Origin: Przewalskia tangutica
Lineage: Eukaryota > Streptophyta > Magnoliopsida > Solanales > Solanaceae
Direction: 5' to 3'
NCBI GenBank assembly: GCA_029844215.1
Contig: CM056738.1
Span: 43,970,388 to 44,034,387 of the forward strand
Length of the DNA stretch: 64,000 nt
The notes beneath the pieces are model-generated. The model made no database searches. It was not told the DNA's origin and saw only the letters and a list, made by a program, of their open reading frames with translations. Positions within the stretch are counted from its first letter, which is position 1. Every line of letters begins with the position of its first letter. The translations under genes were made by a program, and so were the position numbers. Of this stretch, positions 34,531 to 45,592 are shown piece after piece.

Positions 34531-35437
34531 CTCCTAACCGAGGACACAACCTCAAACTGCCATCATACCCGGAAGTCACTAACGCAATATAAAAAGGTAA
34601 AAGTACTAATAATAATTCTAATCGAGTGTAGAAAATTTAAGAGCAACAATAACAAAACCTAGAGGATAAAAATGGTGTAGGTTACAGGAAAGACACAAGA
34701 GTTAAGAAATGGAAGTAGGCAAATAGTACAAGTCAAGAATCTAAAGGCAAGAAAAAACAGCAAACATACAATTCAATCAAGTTTCCTATTCGAAATTCTT
34801 TAAGCTACAGATGAATTAAAATGAATGAGTAATTAAAAACCTACGAGATGAATATAGTGTCGAAATAAGAAAGATAGAACCTGGGTAGAGGACAACAATC
34901 CTACCGCTAGTGTCTCTGGTGCACGATTTGGTGGATTTCGGTGAAATTTGGGGTTGAAAATGGTCGCCAAAAATTGGTCGTCTGAATTAGCCTGAGGCTA
35001 TGGCTCATTCTATTTTCATGAAAGTTGTCTAAATTAGTCATCGGACTGTTACAGTCACCGCTAATAGGGCTTGGAGGAGATCGAAAAACAAAAAAGAGGG
35101 AGAAGAAGAGGTAGAAAGAAATAGAAAGGAGATGTGCGAGAGGGGGAGGAGCCGCTAAAATATTTTCCGGTGAGGATTGGTCGTAGACCCTATTTTTTCT
35201 AGGGGAGAACGAGACAGAAATAACAGAAGAAATGAATGATAAGGAAGAAGGAAGAAGGGGGAGAGAAAGAGAGAGAGATAGAGGGAAAGGCAACGAGGGC
35301 ACCTACTTGTGGAGATCACCAGCGAACTGGGTCACCAGCGACAGAGGAGCAGCGATGATATAGAGAGGGGACCTGACTGTTAGCGACGCAAGAGTGAGAG
35401 AAAGTACGTGTTTTTTCACAAGAGAGAGTAAATAATC
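34531..35437 (-). other. 5' untranslated region of the RTE LINE
   Basis: It is pyrimidine-rich on the minus strand, with a TCTC-rich run near 35200-35290. The 131-codon open frame at 35302-34907 is low-complexity and overlaps this run, so it is not taken as a gene. The right end is fixed by the target duplication at 35438. Confidence 0.6.
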
Positions 35438-36039
35438 CTCCAAATTTGACACCCAACATTCTAATGTCAACCAAAAAAATTTCAATGGTAGATTCAAACC
35501 AAAATTCAAAATTCAATGGTGTTTTACAAATTTCCTCAACTGAATCACTCCAAACCACTATAAATAAGCATTGCTTCTTTAATTTTTAACAACACATATG
35601 AAGAAGAGAGATAATCCTCCAATTTAGATGTGTAGGGAGCCAATTTAATAACAACCTCAGAGAGTATACATAGACAGAAATATCGAGAAGAGTGATCTAA
35701 TTAAAATGGGAATCTCAAATTTATTACATTGTACAACTACACATATACATTACAAGATTAGTTGGGTATGAAAAATATTAAGATACAAAATTGAGCCTAA
35801 TATAAGACTGACATAGAATGTAGTCAAGGTGGTCTTGGATCTTTTATTGAAAGGTGAGACTTGACCCAACAACAATTGACCACAACTCCAACACCGCCAT
35901 GGCTGGAAAGGACGACCATTCCAATCTTGGATATGATCACTTGTTTTTGTACACCAAGAAGAGACTTAAGAAAGATAATAACATGTTGGATAGAGATAGA
36001 AATGGAATGAAGAGAGATTAAATGAAGTTAAAGAATCTC
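35438..36039. other. Unassigned DNA between LINE and TRIM
   Basis: It carries the right LINE target duplication at 35438-35453. The minus strand at about 35990-35700 has a stretch that could be a last exon and 3' UTR (a short open frame near 35960-35850 followed by AT-rich DNA with TAATAAA-like words), but no domain is recognised. It may equally be old LTR sequence. Confidence 0.35.
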
Positions 36040-36517
36040 TACAATAGCTCAACCCACCAGTGATATTATCCACTTTGGGCCTAGACTCACACGATTTTAA
36101 AACACGTCACTAGGGGGTAAGGCATGTTTACTTATATACCCAACATCTCTTGTATTTTTCCGATGTGGGACTTTCTTCCTAAGATGTGGGGTGTCACATA
36201 CACCCCTTCTTATAGACTAATCATCCTCACTAAGGTTTGACCCGCGTATGGGATTCTCTAGACTGATCGAGGTTTGTCCCACCTGTCGGAGTTTTCCTAA
36301 ACTCGGTTGAACAACGACCACCGACAAAGTGACACAAGAATGGCTCTGATACCATTTGTAACAGCCAATCCCACCTATGATATTGTCCACTTTAGGCCTA
36401 GTCTCATACGACTTTAAAACGCGTCACTAGGTGGTAAGACATGCTTACTTATATACCCAGCATCTCTCTTGTGTTTTGTCGATGTGGGACTTTCCTCGTA
36501 AGCTATGGGGCATCACA
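36040..36517 (-). mobile_element. TRIM retrotransposon (478 bp, TSD ATCTC)
   Basis: Terminal repeats of about 160 bp (36040-36198 and 36357-36517) flank a 158-bp centre. ATCTC occurs at 36035-36039 and 36518-36522. A primer-binding site (36341-36354, minus TGGTATCAGAGCCA) lies beside the right repeat and a purine tract (AAGAAGGGGTG on minus) beside the left, so the element points left. The LTR contains the AAAACRCGTCACTAGG and GATGTGGGACTTTC phrases common to plant TRIMs. There is no coding capacity. Confidence 0.92.
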
Positions 36518-38749
36518 ATCTCGGACAAAATAACAATTTACTTCAATATGCTTAGTACGGCGCGATGAACCTTAAGATTTCACCTTTCTTTTTCTTAAAG
36601 CTTTGAAACGCGCCCAATTTATCAAATTTGCATTATTCGTAAGAAAACGAGTCCGATAATACTGATATTGTCATACTTTAATTCGGAATCCAAAAACGTA
36701 ACCTCAAGCCCGCAAGGAAAAACAATCAATTTATCCTTACCTATAGAGTCTAAATCTAGAAAATTACTAAAAATTGAGTTCAATTCGATTCTCAATTTGA
36801 AGAAATTCATAATTTTATCTTAATACTTTAAAATCCCAAAAAGTGACCCCAAACCCTGGCCAACAAATTAGAAGTTTCCTTTCAAATTAGTTTGCCCTCA
36901 ACTCAAGGAACTTAAATCCCGAAAACTCAGTAAAAAAGACTCCAAGCAACGGATGAGCGCACTAGCGCGAAAGCCGTTGCGCAACAAGCAGCGGATGAGC
37001 GCACTAGCGCTGCTTAAGACATGGAATTGGATGCTTCTTACCCCAAAAGTAAATAAATAGAAGAGTGAGGAGGGATTTTTTGGCAAAGCAAGACTGATTA
37101 GCTCGCCTAAGGGTCGTAGCGGAAGAATTCCGGAGACGTTGGAAGGGGTGTTAGCTCTTCGACAGAACCACGCCTTCCCGCGGCTGAAGAAGAGCAAGAA
37201 AACGGATGGGCGTTACAGCAAGAAAATGGATGCAGCAAGAAAACGGATGCAGACCTTCAATTTTTTATTTTCCCAAAATCTATTTTAGGATAAAACCCCC
37301 AATTTTCCAACACCCAACCATGAAATCTAACTCTAAATAATGTAAGAAATCAATCGAGTACCATGAAATAACATTTATATTCTTACTCCAAGAAAACATG
37401 ATAAGAATGCATTTGAAATTTCCTCAATCCGAGCTCCCAACGTGTGAGAAAAGTAACTAAATTATGAAACAAGCAGAGAAAACACTGCAACAATTGTCCC
37501 GACCTAAATCGGGTGCTAGATGATTAAATCACCCAATTTGGCATTCAAATAAGAGAGATGATATTTTGAAGTTTTAAAAATAATCTGAAATTTAAGGGAG
37601 AACTTAGGGACATAACTCGTATTTTCAGAGTTAACACTCCAAAAAATTCAACAATTGCAAAATCTTAGTTTTAGCAACCAAAACTTAGCTGGAACCTCCC
37701 AGACACAAACCATATATGCATTACAATCATAAGACATGCTACGAATCTGCCCACGCACTCAAAACATCAAAAAGAGTTCATCGTGACCCGATGTTCACCG
37801 TGGTCAACTCCAAATTCTTAAATAGTTTCTTAACCAATTACCCAAATCACACCCGAATCCCTCAAGATTCAAACCAATAATTTGACTAACTTATAAATCA
37901 CATTTTGAACCTAACAGAATTGATAAAATTTTCGAAAAATATGCATTTACCCCCGATGTTGACTTTGGTCAAACTTTCTTGTTTCCTTAACTTAATAACT
38001 TTCAATTTCTCTTAAACTGATCTGAGACTCACATGTTGCCTTAAAAATCATGCCACTTGTCCCCACAAGTCATAAACACCACTATGAAACTATGAGAAGA
38101 ATATTTTAGGAAAAAAGAGCCAAGTTGCCCCAATTTTAATGGTTTCCAAAATTGATTCAACTCGGAGATGATGGTTCATGTGATTACCATGGGAATTATT
38201 GCGTTAATCTAGCGTGAATTACTTTAGATTTGATCTAGGAATGGTGTGGTGTGATTCGGGTTTAAAGAGAATTTAGAATCTGATTTTGGGGGGAAATGTC
38301 TGACAAATTGACATAACCCACTTTATACCCCATTGGAAATTTCCACCACTTTAATTTTATGGTTCACAATCTTCCCATCAAACTGCTAGAAAAAATTGAC
38401 GGCTCAGGATGGGAACTTTGACCGTTTGATAAACATTTGATGGTTTGTCAATTTGGACTGTCTATCAGTAACTAAGATTTCAAATTCTCAGAGTATTTGA
38501 TGGTCTGGAATTGCATTTTGATGGCCTGTCAAATACTTTGACGGTCCGTCAACTCTTGCCGACGAAATGTCCAGTTTTTTTTCTGATTTCGTCGAAATGT
38601 ACTTTCTTCAATCCGTTTAATTTCCCAATACTCTAGAACTTTCATAACAAGCCATAAACCTTCATTACCTCCCTATAAATCCATACCTCTTTCTGGAACA
38701 TCGATATCTATTAACGGCACAAAATAATGTGAAACTACGGGGTATAACA
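36518..38749. repeat. LTR-like DNA of an unidentified gypsy family
   Basis: There is no gene. The right end at 38749 reads ACTACGGGGTATAACA, nearly the same end as the LTRs at 19937 and 25868, and phrases such as TTTGACGGTCCGTCAA at 38530-38560 resemble solanaceous gypsy LTRs. The left end is not found. From 37953 onward it is repeated at 54139-54930. Confidence 0.5.
36949..37011. repeat. 42-bp direct repeat with GC dyads
   Basis: CGGATGAGCGCACTAGCGC occurs at about 36950-36968 and 36992-37010, exactly 42 bp apart, with the palindrome GTTGCGCAAC at 36975-36984 between. It is GC-rich in AT-rich DNA. Confidence 0.8.
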
Positions 38750-39959
38750 TTTGTATTTCTGTACTTGTTCATTACATAAGATTTAGTAATTGAATATTCT
38801 ACTTTTCTCTTTATTTTACACTTATTTAACTTAATGGAATTAGTAACAGAGACGTCTGTAATCTTCGAGAGGCTATGTGACACTTAGGAAAATTCTATTC
38901 TTTCATTCCTTTTGTGCGTATGTGATTTTGTTTAATGTCTTAATATATTTATTTCATCTCTCACCAATGGTGAGGACATGTTCTCAAATTCGCACCCGAG
39001 TGGTTGATATGGTGTCACATGGTATAGTATGAGATGTGTCACCATGATAAGGGCACATAAACAAGTTCAAATGATATCTATTAATTGAAGACTTAGTTGA
39101 GTGAGGTGTGATTTTGACTCTTTGGTTTGGGGATATCTCTAGGAAATGGAAATGATGATATGAAGGACTACATAACCATCATGTCTTCAATAGTTAGTTG
39201 ATCAGAGGTCGATGAAGTGCGTTTAGGGTATAAAAAGTGATGGGAAGAGAGTTGATGATTTGAAATGGTATGGTTAACAGAAAAACTGAGTAGTATGCGT
39301 CATGGATTTGAGGGATGCACTTGAAGGAAAATTTTAGCGTAGCAAGATGGTTTACTTTAGGTATGATTGGAGTAGGAAAACTTCAGCATCATCCAGATTT
39401 ATTATGATAGTTTTGTGGCACAAGAGTATTAATGGCAAGTCTAGATCCAATAAATGAATGACATATATGTCGATATCTTGAAGACAAGTGTAAGATTGGG
39501 AAGATCAATTGATCATATGAGAGGATAATGACCACAGTAAGGTTTTGAAGTGAAGTTCAAAGAGGACAAATATATGAAATGTGATCCTTAGATATGGTTT
39601 GAGGTGGTAAGACTTGTTATGCGATTCGTACGAAGAGTTTTCTTTCTATCCTACAGAGTTGAGGTGTACTGAGAAGAATCAGAAATAGATCAAGTTTAAT
39701 GACACGACAGTCACAATGGTTAATTATTCATTTTATTGGGGCATGAGGTGTGCTAAGTCTAATAGTGCATGAGAGTATGAAAAGAAAAGTTGAGTTTAGA
39801 CATGAAGGAATTGTGGTGGTGGAATAAGAACGTGTGGTTTGGGGGTTCAATAAATAAGTAGCTAATGGCCTCATACTAAATGTAAGGGGTTACCCGTGGT
39901 AAGGTGAATCTTATGGGAATAGGTGGTTGTAATCCTTCAGTAAAGGACGTGTTCATAAG
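38750..39959. other. Non-coding repeat DNA, left of the Athila/Tat insertion
   Basis: No open frame or domain was found. It continues, after removal of the insertion, into 48463-49291, and is repeated at 54931-56972. It may be the internal region of a non-coding LTR element, since it is bounded by LTR-like ends at 38749 and 49292, but no primer-binding site was found. Confidence 0.5.
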
Positions 39960-41207
39960 TGATCGATGTATTTTATATACACCTTTTGAGTCATTTTTAG
40001 TGAGTCTTTTGTCCTTTTTTGTACAAATACGTGTCGTCTTAAGATAAATTTTCTTTCTTTTGAGTTATATTGGTTTAAAGTGGCTCATTGGCGAAAAAAG
40101 AGCAAAAAGAGGGCAAAAACGGAGGTTCCAGAGCTCGAAAAGCGAGAAAGTGGCGAACCGGGCACAAAACAGGCCAGCGCCGCGGCGCCTCCAGCCAGCA
40201 GGGCCAGGGCGCCACGGCGCCTAATCTTCAGAGGGTTGCAGGAGTTCCGGCGCCGCGGCGCCAGTTGCAGGGCCGCGGCGCCGAAGCGGGAAAAATCAGA
40301 AATTTGAATTGTCAATGGGCCAGGCCTGAAGGAAAACCTGCATCACGTTTTGGAGGCTATAAAAAGAGAACCCTAGGTCAGATTTAAGGGTTCCTCTTCT
40401 TGCCAAATTACAAGACTTTGGAGATCAAGATTGGAGACTTTATCTTAGTAATTTCTTGTTCTTGTTTTACTTTCTTTACAGTTTATGTTGGATATTGAAT
40501 TAGTTCTTGTCATGTCTATGGCTAGGAACTAAATCTACTTAGGGCTTTCCATGTCAATTCACTTGAACCTTATCTTTATGAATTAATGCATGTTCTTGGT
40601 TCTTCTTCTTATTGTTGAGATTTATTCAATATATGTTTTGATTGCTTGGTAATTACTTGATCATTAATTATCATAATTCTTATGATTTCTAACCGAAATC
40701 CGAAAGGGGAGGTTGTGAATATGATGTAGTTGGATAAACATAGGTTAAATCGTGGACGAAAGTACCCCGATACTTGTGTAGCATTAATAAGGTTTTTGAT
40801 CTTAATCCTCATCTAGAGTCAATCTTATCACCGAAAGGTAGAAAGGTGATGTACTGGGGTTGAGTGTTTATATAACCTTAACAGGAGTATAAAACGGCTT
40901 AATAAACCTGCTATCTCAAAATAGAAGAAGAACCATAATCAATTGCATTAATAAGTAAGTTAAGCGGATAGTTGAGGAGATTTGAAAGCCCTATTTCCAC
41001 ATTACTGAAGTAAAACAACATAGTTTAATTAGTTTTCATAATTAGAGTCATAAACAACAAATCAATCATCGGTCACCAAATAGATAACAAAGAATAGAAT
41101 TTGGTACTTGAGCACTAATCCCTGAGGACGATAACTCGGTCTTTTAAGACTATATTACTTGACTCGACACGTGCACTTGCGTAAGTGTGTGCATAAATCT
41201 CGCATCA
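39960..41207 (+). repeat. 5' LTR of the Athila/Tat element
   Basis: It starts TGATCGATGTATTTTATATAC and ends CTCGCATCA. Dyad cores start at 40180, 40212, 40253 and 40273 (spacings 32 and 20 within pairs). The open frames at 40080-40387 only translate this GC-rich part. Confidence 0.93.
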
Positions 41208-41213
41208 AGTTTT

Positions 41214-41231
41214 TGGCGCCGTTGCCGGGGA
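41214..41231 (+). other. Primer-binding site of the Athila/Tat element
   Basis: TGGCGCCGTTGCCGGGGA, complementary to the 3' end of tRNA-Asp, lies six bases inside the LTR. This primer choice is usual for Athila/Tat elements. Confidence 0.88.
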
Positions 41232-41382
41232 TTGGCGTAGTTCAATATCAATTTTATCTATTCTTAATTTCTAATTTGGTTTTTATTTTTGTTTTTATTA
41301 ATTACTATTTCTTTTATTTTTGTGAAAACCAGTGTGCCGTGATCCGTTGTTGGTTTTGATTCATCTCAGGGACCCTGAAGAC

Positions 41383-42609
41383 ATGGATTACTACTATCAA
41401 CAAGGTAATCCTCCAGCCCCACAGGAAGAGCAGAATGGGTTACGAGCAGCTATACTCAGGTTGACTAAGCACCAAACTCAGTTCATGGACGAAACGAGAG
41501 TGTCCTTGAAGAAATTGGAAACGCAAATAGGATAACTCGCGGGCATGCTAAGCAGTAGAATGCAAGAAAAGCACTCTGCACATATGGGAGGAAATATAAA
41601 AAAGCAATGTCAGATGATTGACCTGAAAAATGCCGAATCAGTGGAAGCAGAAAATTCGCAGCAGCTGCAGAGCCGCGGCGCCGAAGATTCTGGGACAGTG
41701 CAGATCTCTAGGCGCCACGGCGCCGAGTTGCAGGGCCGCGGCGCCCAGAGCCCAGAAGCCGAAATAATGGTGGAAGCTGTTGTGAACGCACCCCAGGTGA
41801 AGATACCATACCCCCAGAGGCTAAAAACAAGTGCTCTTGACAAGCAATTCTCTAAATTTGTGGAAATTCTCAAACAATTGCAACTCAATATCCCGTTTGC
41901 TGAAGCACTAGAGCAGATGCCGAGCTATGTAAAGTTCATGAAGGACATTCTTAGCAAAAAAAGGAGGATAGAGGACTACGAAATAGTGGTGTTGACTGAA
42001 GAATGCAGTGTCATCCTACAAAGAAAACTACCTCAGAAATTACAAGATCCTGGGAGCCTCACCATTTCATGCACTATTGGAAAGTTTGAATGTCAGAAAG
42101 CGTTGTGCGATCTAGGGGCAGGCATAAATTTGATGCCCTATCTAGTTTTTTGCAAACTTGGAATGGGAGAAGTCAAACCTACAAACATCACTTTGCAGTT
42201 AGCTGATCGCTCTATAGTCCACCCTAGAGGAGTCATCGAGGATGTGTTGGTAAAGGTGGATAAGTTCATCTTTCCCGCGGATTTCGTTATCCTAGACATA
42301 AAATATAACGACATAATCCCCATCATACTTGGCAGACCCTTCCTAGCCACAGGACAGGCTCTCATCGATGTTCATAAAGGGGAGTTGAAACTTCGGGTGG
42401 AAGAAGAGGAGGTGATTTTCAATGTTTTTCGGGCAGCGACTTTTCCAGATACAAGCGATAACTGTTCGGACATTGACATAATCAAAGATGCAGTGTCAGA
42501 CAAGGGGTTCAGAAATGATGACACGCTTGAAGAATTACTGACCAGATGGGATGATAGTAGTGGAAACGACCCAAGGCTGATGGAGTATGCAAATTATGAA
42601 TTCTTATGA
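41383..42609 (+). pseudogene. Truncated gag plus aspartic protease of the Athila/Tat element
   Basis: The frame opens at ATG 41383 (MDYYYQQ) and carries the gag C-terminal coiled stretch LRLTKHQTQFMDETRVSL. It has a stop at 41533-41535 (TAA where the clade has Gln in QIGQL) and then runs open to 42609. The region 41667-41750 encodes Arg/Gly/Ala-rich sequence from the GC dyads. A PYPQ block (about 41808) and the retropepsin follow, with CDLGAGINLMP (catalytic Asp near 42109) and ILGRPFLATGQALIDV. The normal several-hundred-residue capsid domain before this point is absent; only about 150 nt separate it from the primer-binding site. Confidence 0.85.
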
Positions 42610-45592
42610 GAAATGGGATAAGAAGAGATATGAAGAGCTTGGCGGATGCGAGAAAGATCGCATGCCATCCACAGAGAAGGCTCCAGAGTTAGAATTAAAA
42701 ATCCTACCCAATCATTTACAATACCAATATCTAGGTGAAGATCAATCCTTACCAGTGATCATTTCATGTCATCTATCCACAGTAGAGATTGATAAGCTGC
42801 TGAGAGTACTGAAGGCTCACAAGCGTGCCATTGGGTGGAAATTAGCAGATATAAAGGGGATAAGTCCGTCAACAGTAATGCATAAGATCCGTCTAGATGA
42901 GAAGAGCAGACCCTCGATTGAGGCACAAAGAAGACTAAACCCAAACATGAAAGAGGTAGTCAGAAAAGAAATCATGAAATGACTCGATGCTGGAGTAATT
43001 TATCCTATATCTGACAGCGCATGGGTGAGTCCAGTGCAAGTGGTACCCAAAAAAGGTGGTATGACAGTAGTGACCAACGAAAGGAACGAACTCATTCCTT
43101 CTAGAACAGTTACTGGGTGGATAATCTGCATTGACTATCGCAAGTTGAATAAGGCAACCAGAAAAGACCACTTCTCGTTGCCATTTCTAGATCAGATGTT
43201 GGATAGACTTGCGGGGCACAACTACTACTGCTTTTTGGATGGTTACTCAGGGTATCATCAGATTGCGATAGTGCCAGAAGATCAGGAAAAGACGACATTC
43301 ACCTGCCCTTTTGGTACATTTGCATTCAGAAGGATGCCATTTGGGCTTTGCAATGCACCTGCAACCTTTCAGAGGTGCATGATGGCAATTTTCTCAGACA
43401 TGGTGGAGAGGAATATAGAGATTTTTATGGATGATTTCTCGGTCTTTGGGGCGTCGTTCGACGAATGTTTAAGGCACTTGGAAGCAGTGTTAAACCGATG
43501 TGAATAATCTAACCTTGTGCTAAACTGGGAGAAGTGTCATTTTATGGTAAAGGAAGGGATTGTCCTGGGACACAAAATATCAAACCAAGGTATTGAGGTA
43601 GACAAAGCAAAGATTTCAGTAATCGAAAATTTACCACCTCCAGTATCAACGAAAGGAGTCAGAAGTTTCCTTGGGCATGCGGGTTTTTATAGAAGATTCA
43701 TCAAGGATTTTTCAAAGGTTTCAAAGCCCCTTTCCACCTTGCTAATGACGGGGGTTGCTTTTGAATTCAATAAGGAATGCATGACCGCTTTTCAGACACT
43801 CAAGGAGAAGCTTATCTCAGCACCCATAGTCATTGCACCAAACTGGGAGCTCCCATTTGAACTAATGTGCGATGCAAGTGATTATGCAGTGGGAGCAGTG
43901 CTTGGACGGAGAATCGATAAGGTATTTAGATACATTTACTATGCTAGTAAAACTCTGAATGACGCACAGTTAAATTACGCGACTACAGAAAAAGAATTGC
44001 TAGCAATAGTGTATGCATTTGAGAAATTCAAGCCATACTTGATTGGAAATAAGGTGATAGTATACACTGACCATTCTGCTATAAAGTACTTGATGACAAA
44101 GAAGGATGCAAAACTTCGCCTCATTCGATAGGTCTTGCTACTATAAGAATTTGACGTGGAAATTCGTGACAAGAAGGGGACAGAGAACTCAGTTGCAGAC
44201 CACTTGTCAAGGCTTGAGAACACAGAGAGCCAGAACACCAAGGATGTGCAGATAAATTATCACTTCCCAGATGAGCAATTGTTCCAAGTAAGTGCGGTTT
44301 CTAATTTACATTGGTACGCTGATTTTGTTAATTTTCTTGCAGCTAAGGTAATAACCCCAGGATTGACAAGACAACAAGTGAAGAGGTTTTACTCCGAAGT
44401 AAAAGACTACTATTGGGAGGAGCCGATGTTATACAAACATTGTGCCGATCAAGTCATCAGGCGATGTATACCAGAGGAGGAGATGCACCAGATTCTCACT
44501 CATTGTCATACCCTACCATGTGGTGGACACTTTGTGGCATCAAGAACAGCGGCAAAGGTACTGCAAAGCGGGTTCTATTGGCCAACACTTTTTAAGGATA
44601 CCCATGCCTTTGTGAAGAGATGTGATAGTTGTCAAAGAACAGGGAACATTTCAAGACGAAATGAAATGCCTTCGCATGAGATATTGGAAGTAGAACTATT
44701 TGATGTGTGGGGGATCGACTTCATGGGTCCATTCCCGCCATCGTTTGGGAATCAGTATATCCTTCTGGCAGTGGATTATGTGTCCAAATGGGTAGAAGCA
44801 GTAGCCACGAAAGAAAACGATAGTAATACTTTTCAAAGATTCCTTCAAAAGAATATTTTCACAAGGTTTGGCACTCCGAGGGCCATCATCAGTGACGAGG
44901 GAAGTCACTTTTGCAACAGGCAGCTGAATACATTGCTTTCCCAGTATGGAGTCTACCACCGCACCACACTTGCCTACCACCCTCAAGCGAATGGGCAAGC
45001 AGATGTGTCAAATATGGAAGTGAAGAGCATATTGGAAAAGACGGTGGATGGCTCAAAGAAGGACTGGTCTATCAAACTGGATGACGCACTGTGGGCGTAC
45101 AGAACAATATTCAAAACACCAATTGGAATGTCACCATATAAGTTAGTTTTCGGTAAAGCATGTCATTTGCCAGTAGAGTTGGAACATAGAGCTTATTGGG
45201 CAATGAGGAAGCTAAACATGGATGCCAAAGCAGCAGGGCAGAAGAGGCTGCTACAGCTGAGCGAGTTGGATGAATTCAGGCATAACGCCTATGAGAATGC
45301 AAAGATCTACAAGGAACGAACGAAAGTATGGCACGACAAGATGTTGATACCAAAAGACTTCCAAGAAGGACAACAAATGCTTTTATTCAACTCAAGGTTA
45401 AGGTTGTTTCCAGGCAAGTTAAAATTGCGTTGGTCAGGACCATACACTGTGGTAATAGCATTCCCCTACGGTGCAGTTGAAGTAAACGGGAGAGAGGGAA
45501 CCTCCTTCAAGGTAAACGGACAGAGGTTAAAACCCTATTTGATCAATGAAATGGAATATATGAGCCTATTAACCTCTCTCACCCTAAAATGA
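42587..45592 (+). pseudogene. Reverse transcriptase-RNase H-integrase of the Athila/Tat element
   Basis: This region is in the next frame relative to gag-protease, overlapping it by 23 nt; a single-base indel is the simplest cause. Reverse transcriptase spans about 42860-43700 with PFGLCNAPATFQR and the catalytic FMDD at 43424-43435. RNase H spans about 43800-44130 with CDASDYAVGAVL and the YATTEKELLA block. Integrase spans about 44400-45560 with an HHCC finger ([15 protein letters not shown]), Asp in GIDFMGP and Asp in IISDEGSHF; the expected catalytic Glu is Asp (QADVSN). In-frame stops are at 42980, 43505, 44129 and 44144, the last two from a Trp codon and a Gln codon by single transitions. 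Confidence 0.93.

Larger units (their letters stand above)
13980..35437 (-). mobile_element. RTE-type LINE split by 17.3 kb of nested LTR elements
   Basis: The LINE's own sequence is 13980-15214 plus 32531-35437, about 4.1 kb. Read on the minus strand it runs from a pyrimidine-rich 5' UTR, endonuclease and reverse transcriptase to a 3' UTR with a TTG-type tail at 13980-14000. The two halves join exactly at a glycine-rich turn before the GDSEHF block, leaving the 5-bp CACCT duplicated. Flanking 16-bp target duplications confirm the ends. Many TGG-to-TAG stops and frame changes show that it is dead. TTG-tailed RTE LINEs fit Solanaceae. Confidence 0.88.

Noticed and set aside
34907..35302. 131-codon minus-strand frame rich in Ser, Leu and Pro
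   Set aside because: Low-complexity translation of a TCTC-rich LINE 5' UTR.
36040..36517. Cassandra-type TRIM with 5S rRNA sequence
   Set aside because: No 5S rRNA internal promoter boxes could be found in the LTRs.
40080..40387. Overlapping Ala/Arg-rich frames in both strands
   Set aside because: They translate GC dyads in an LTR and are repeated in the other LTR with changes.
41214..41231. tRNA gene near primer-binding sites
   Set aside because: Only the 3'-terminal complement of a tRNA is present at each site, with no cloverleaf.
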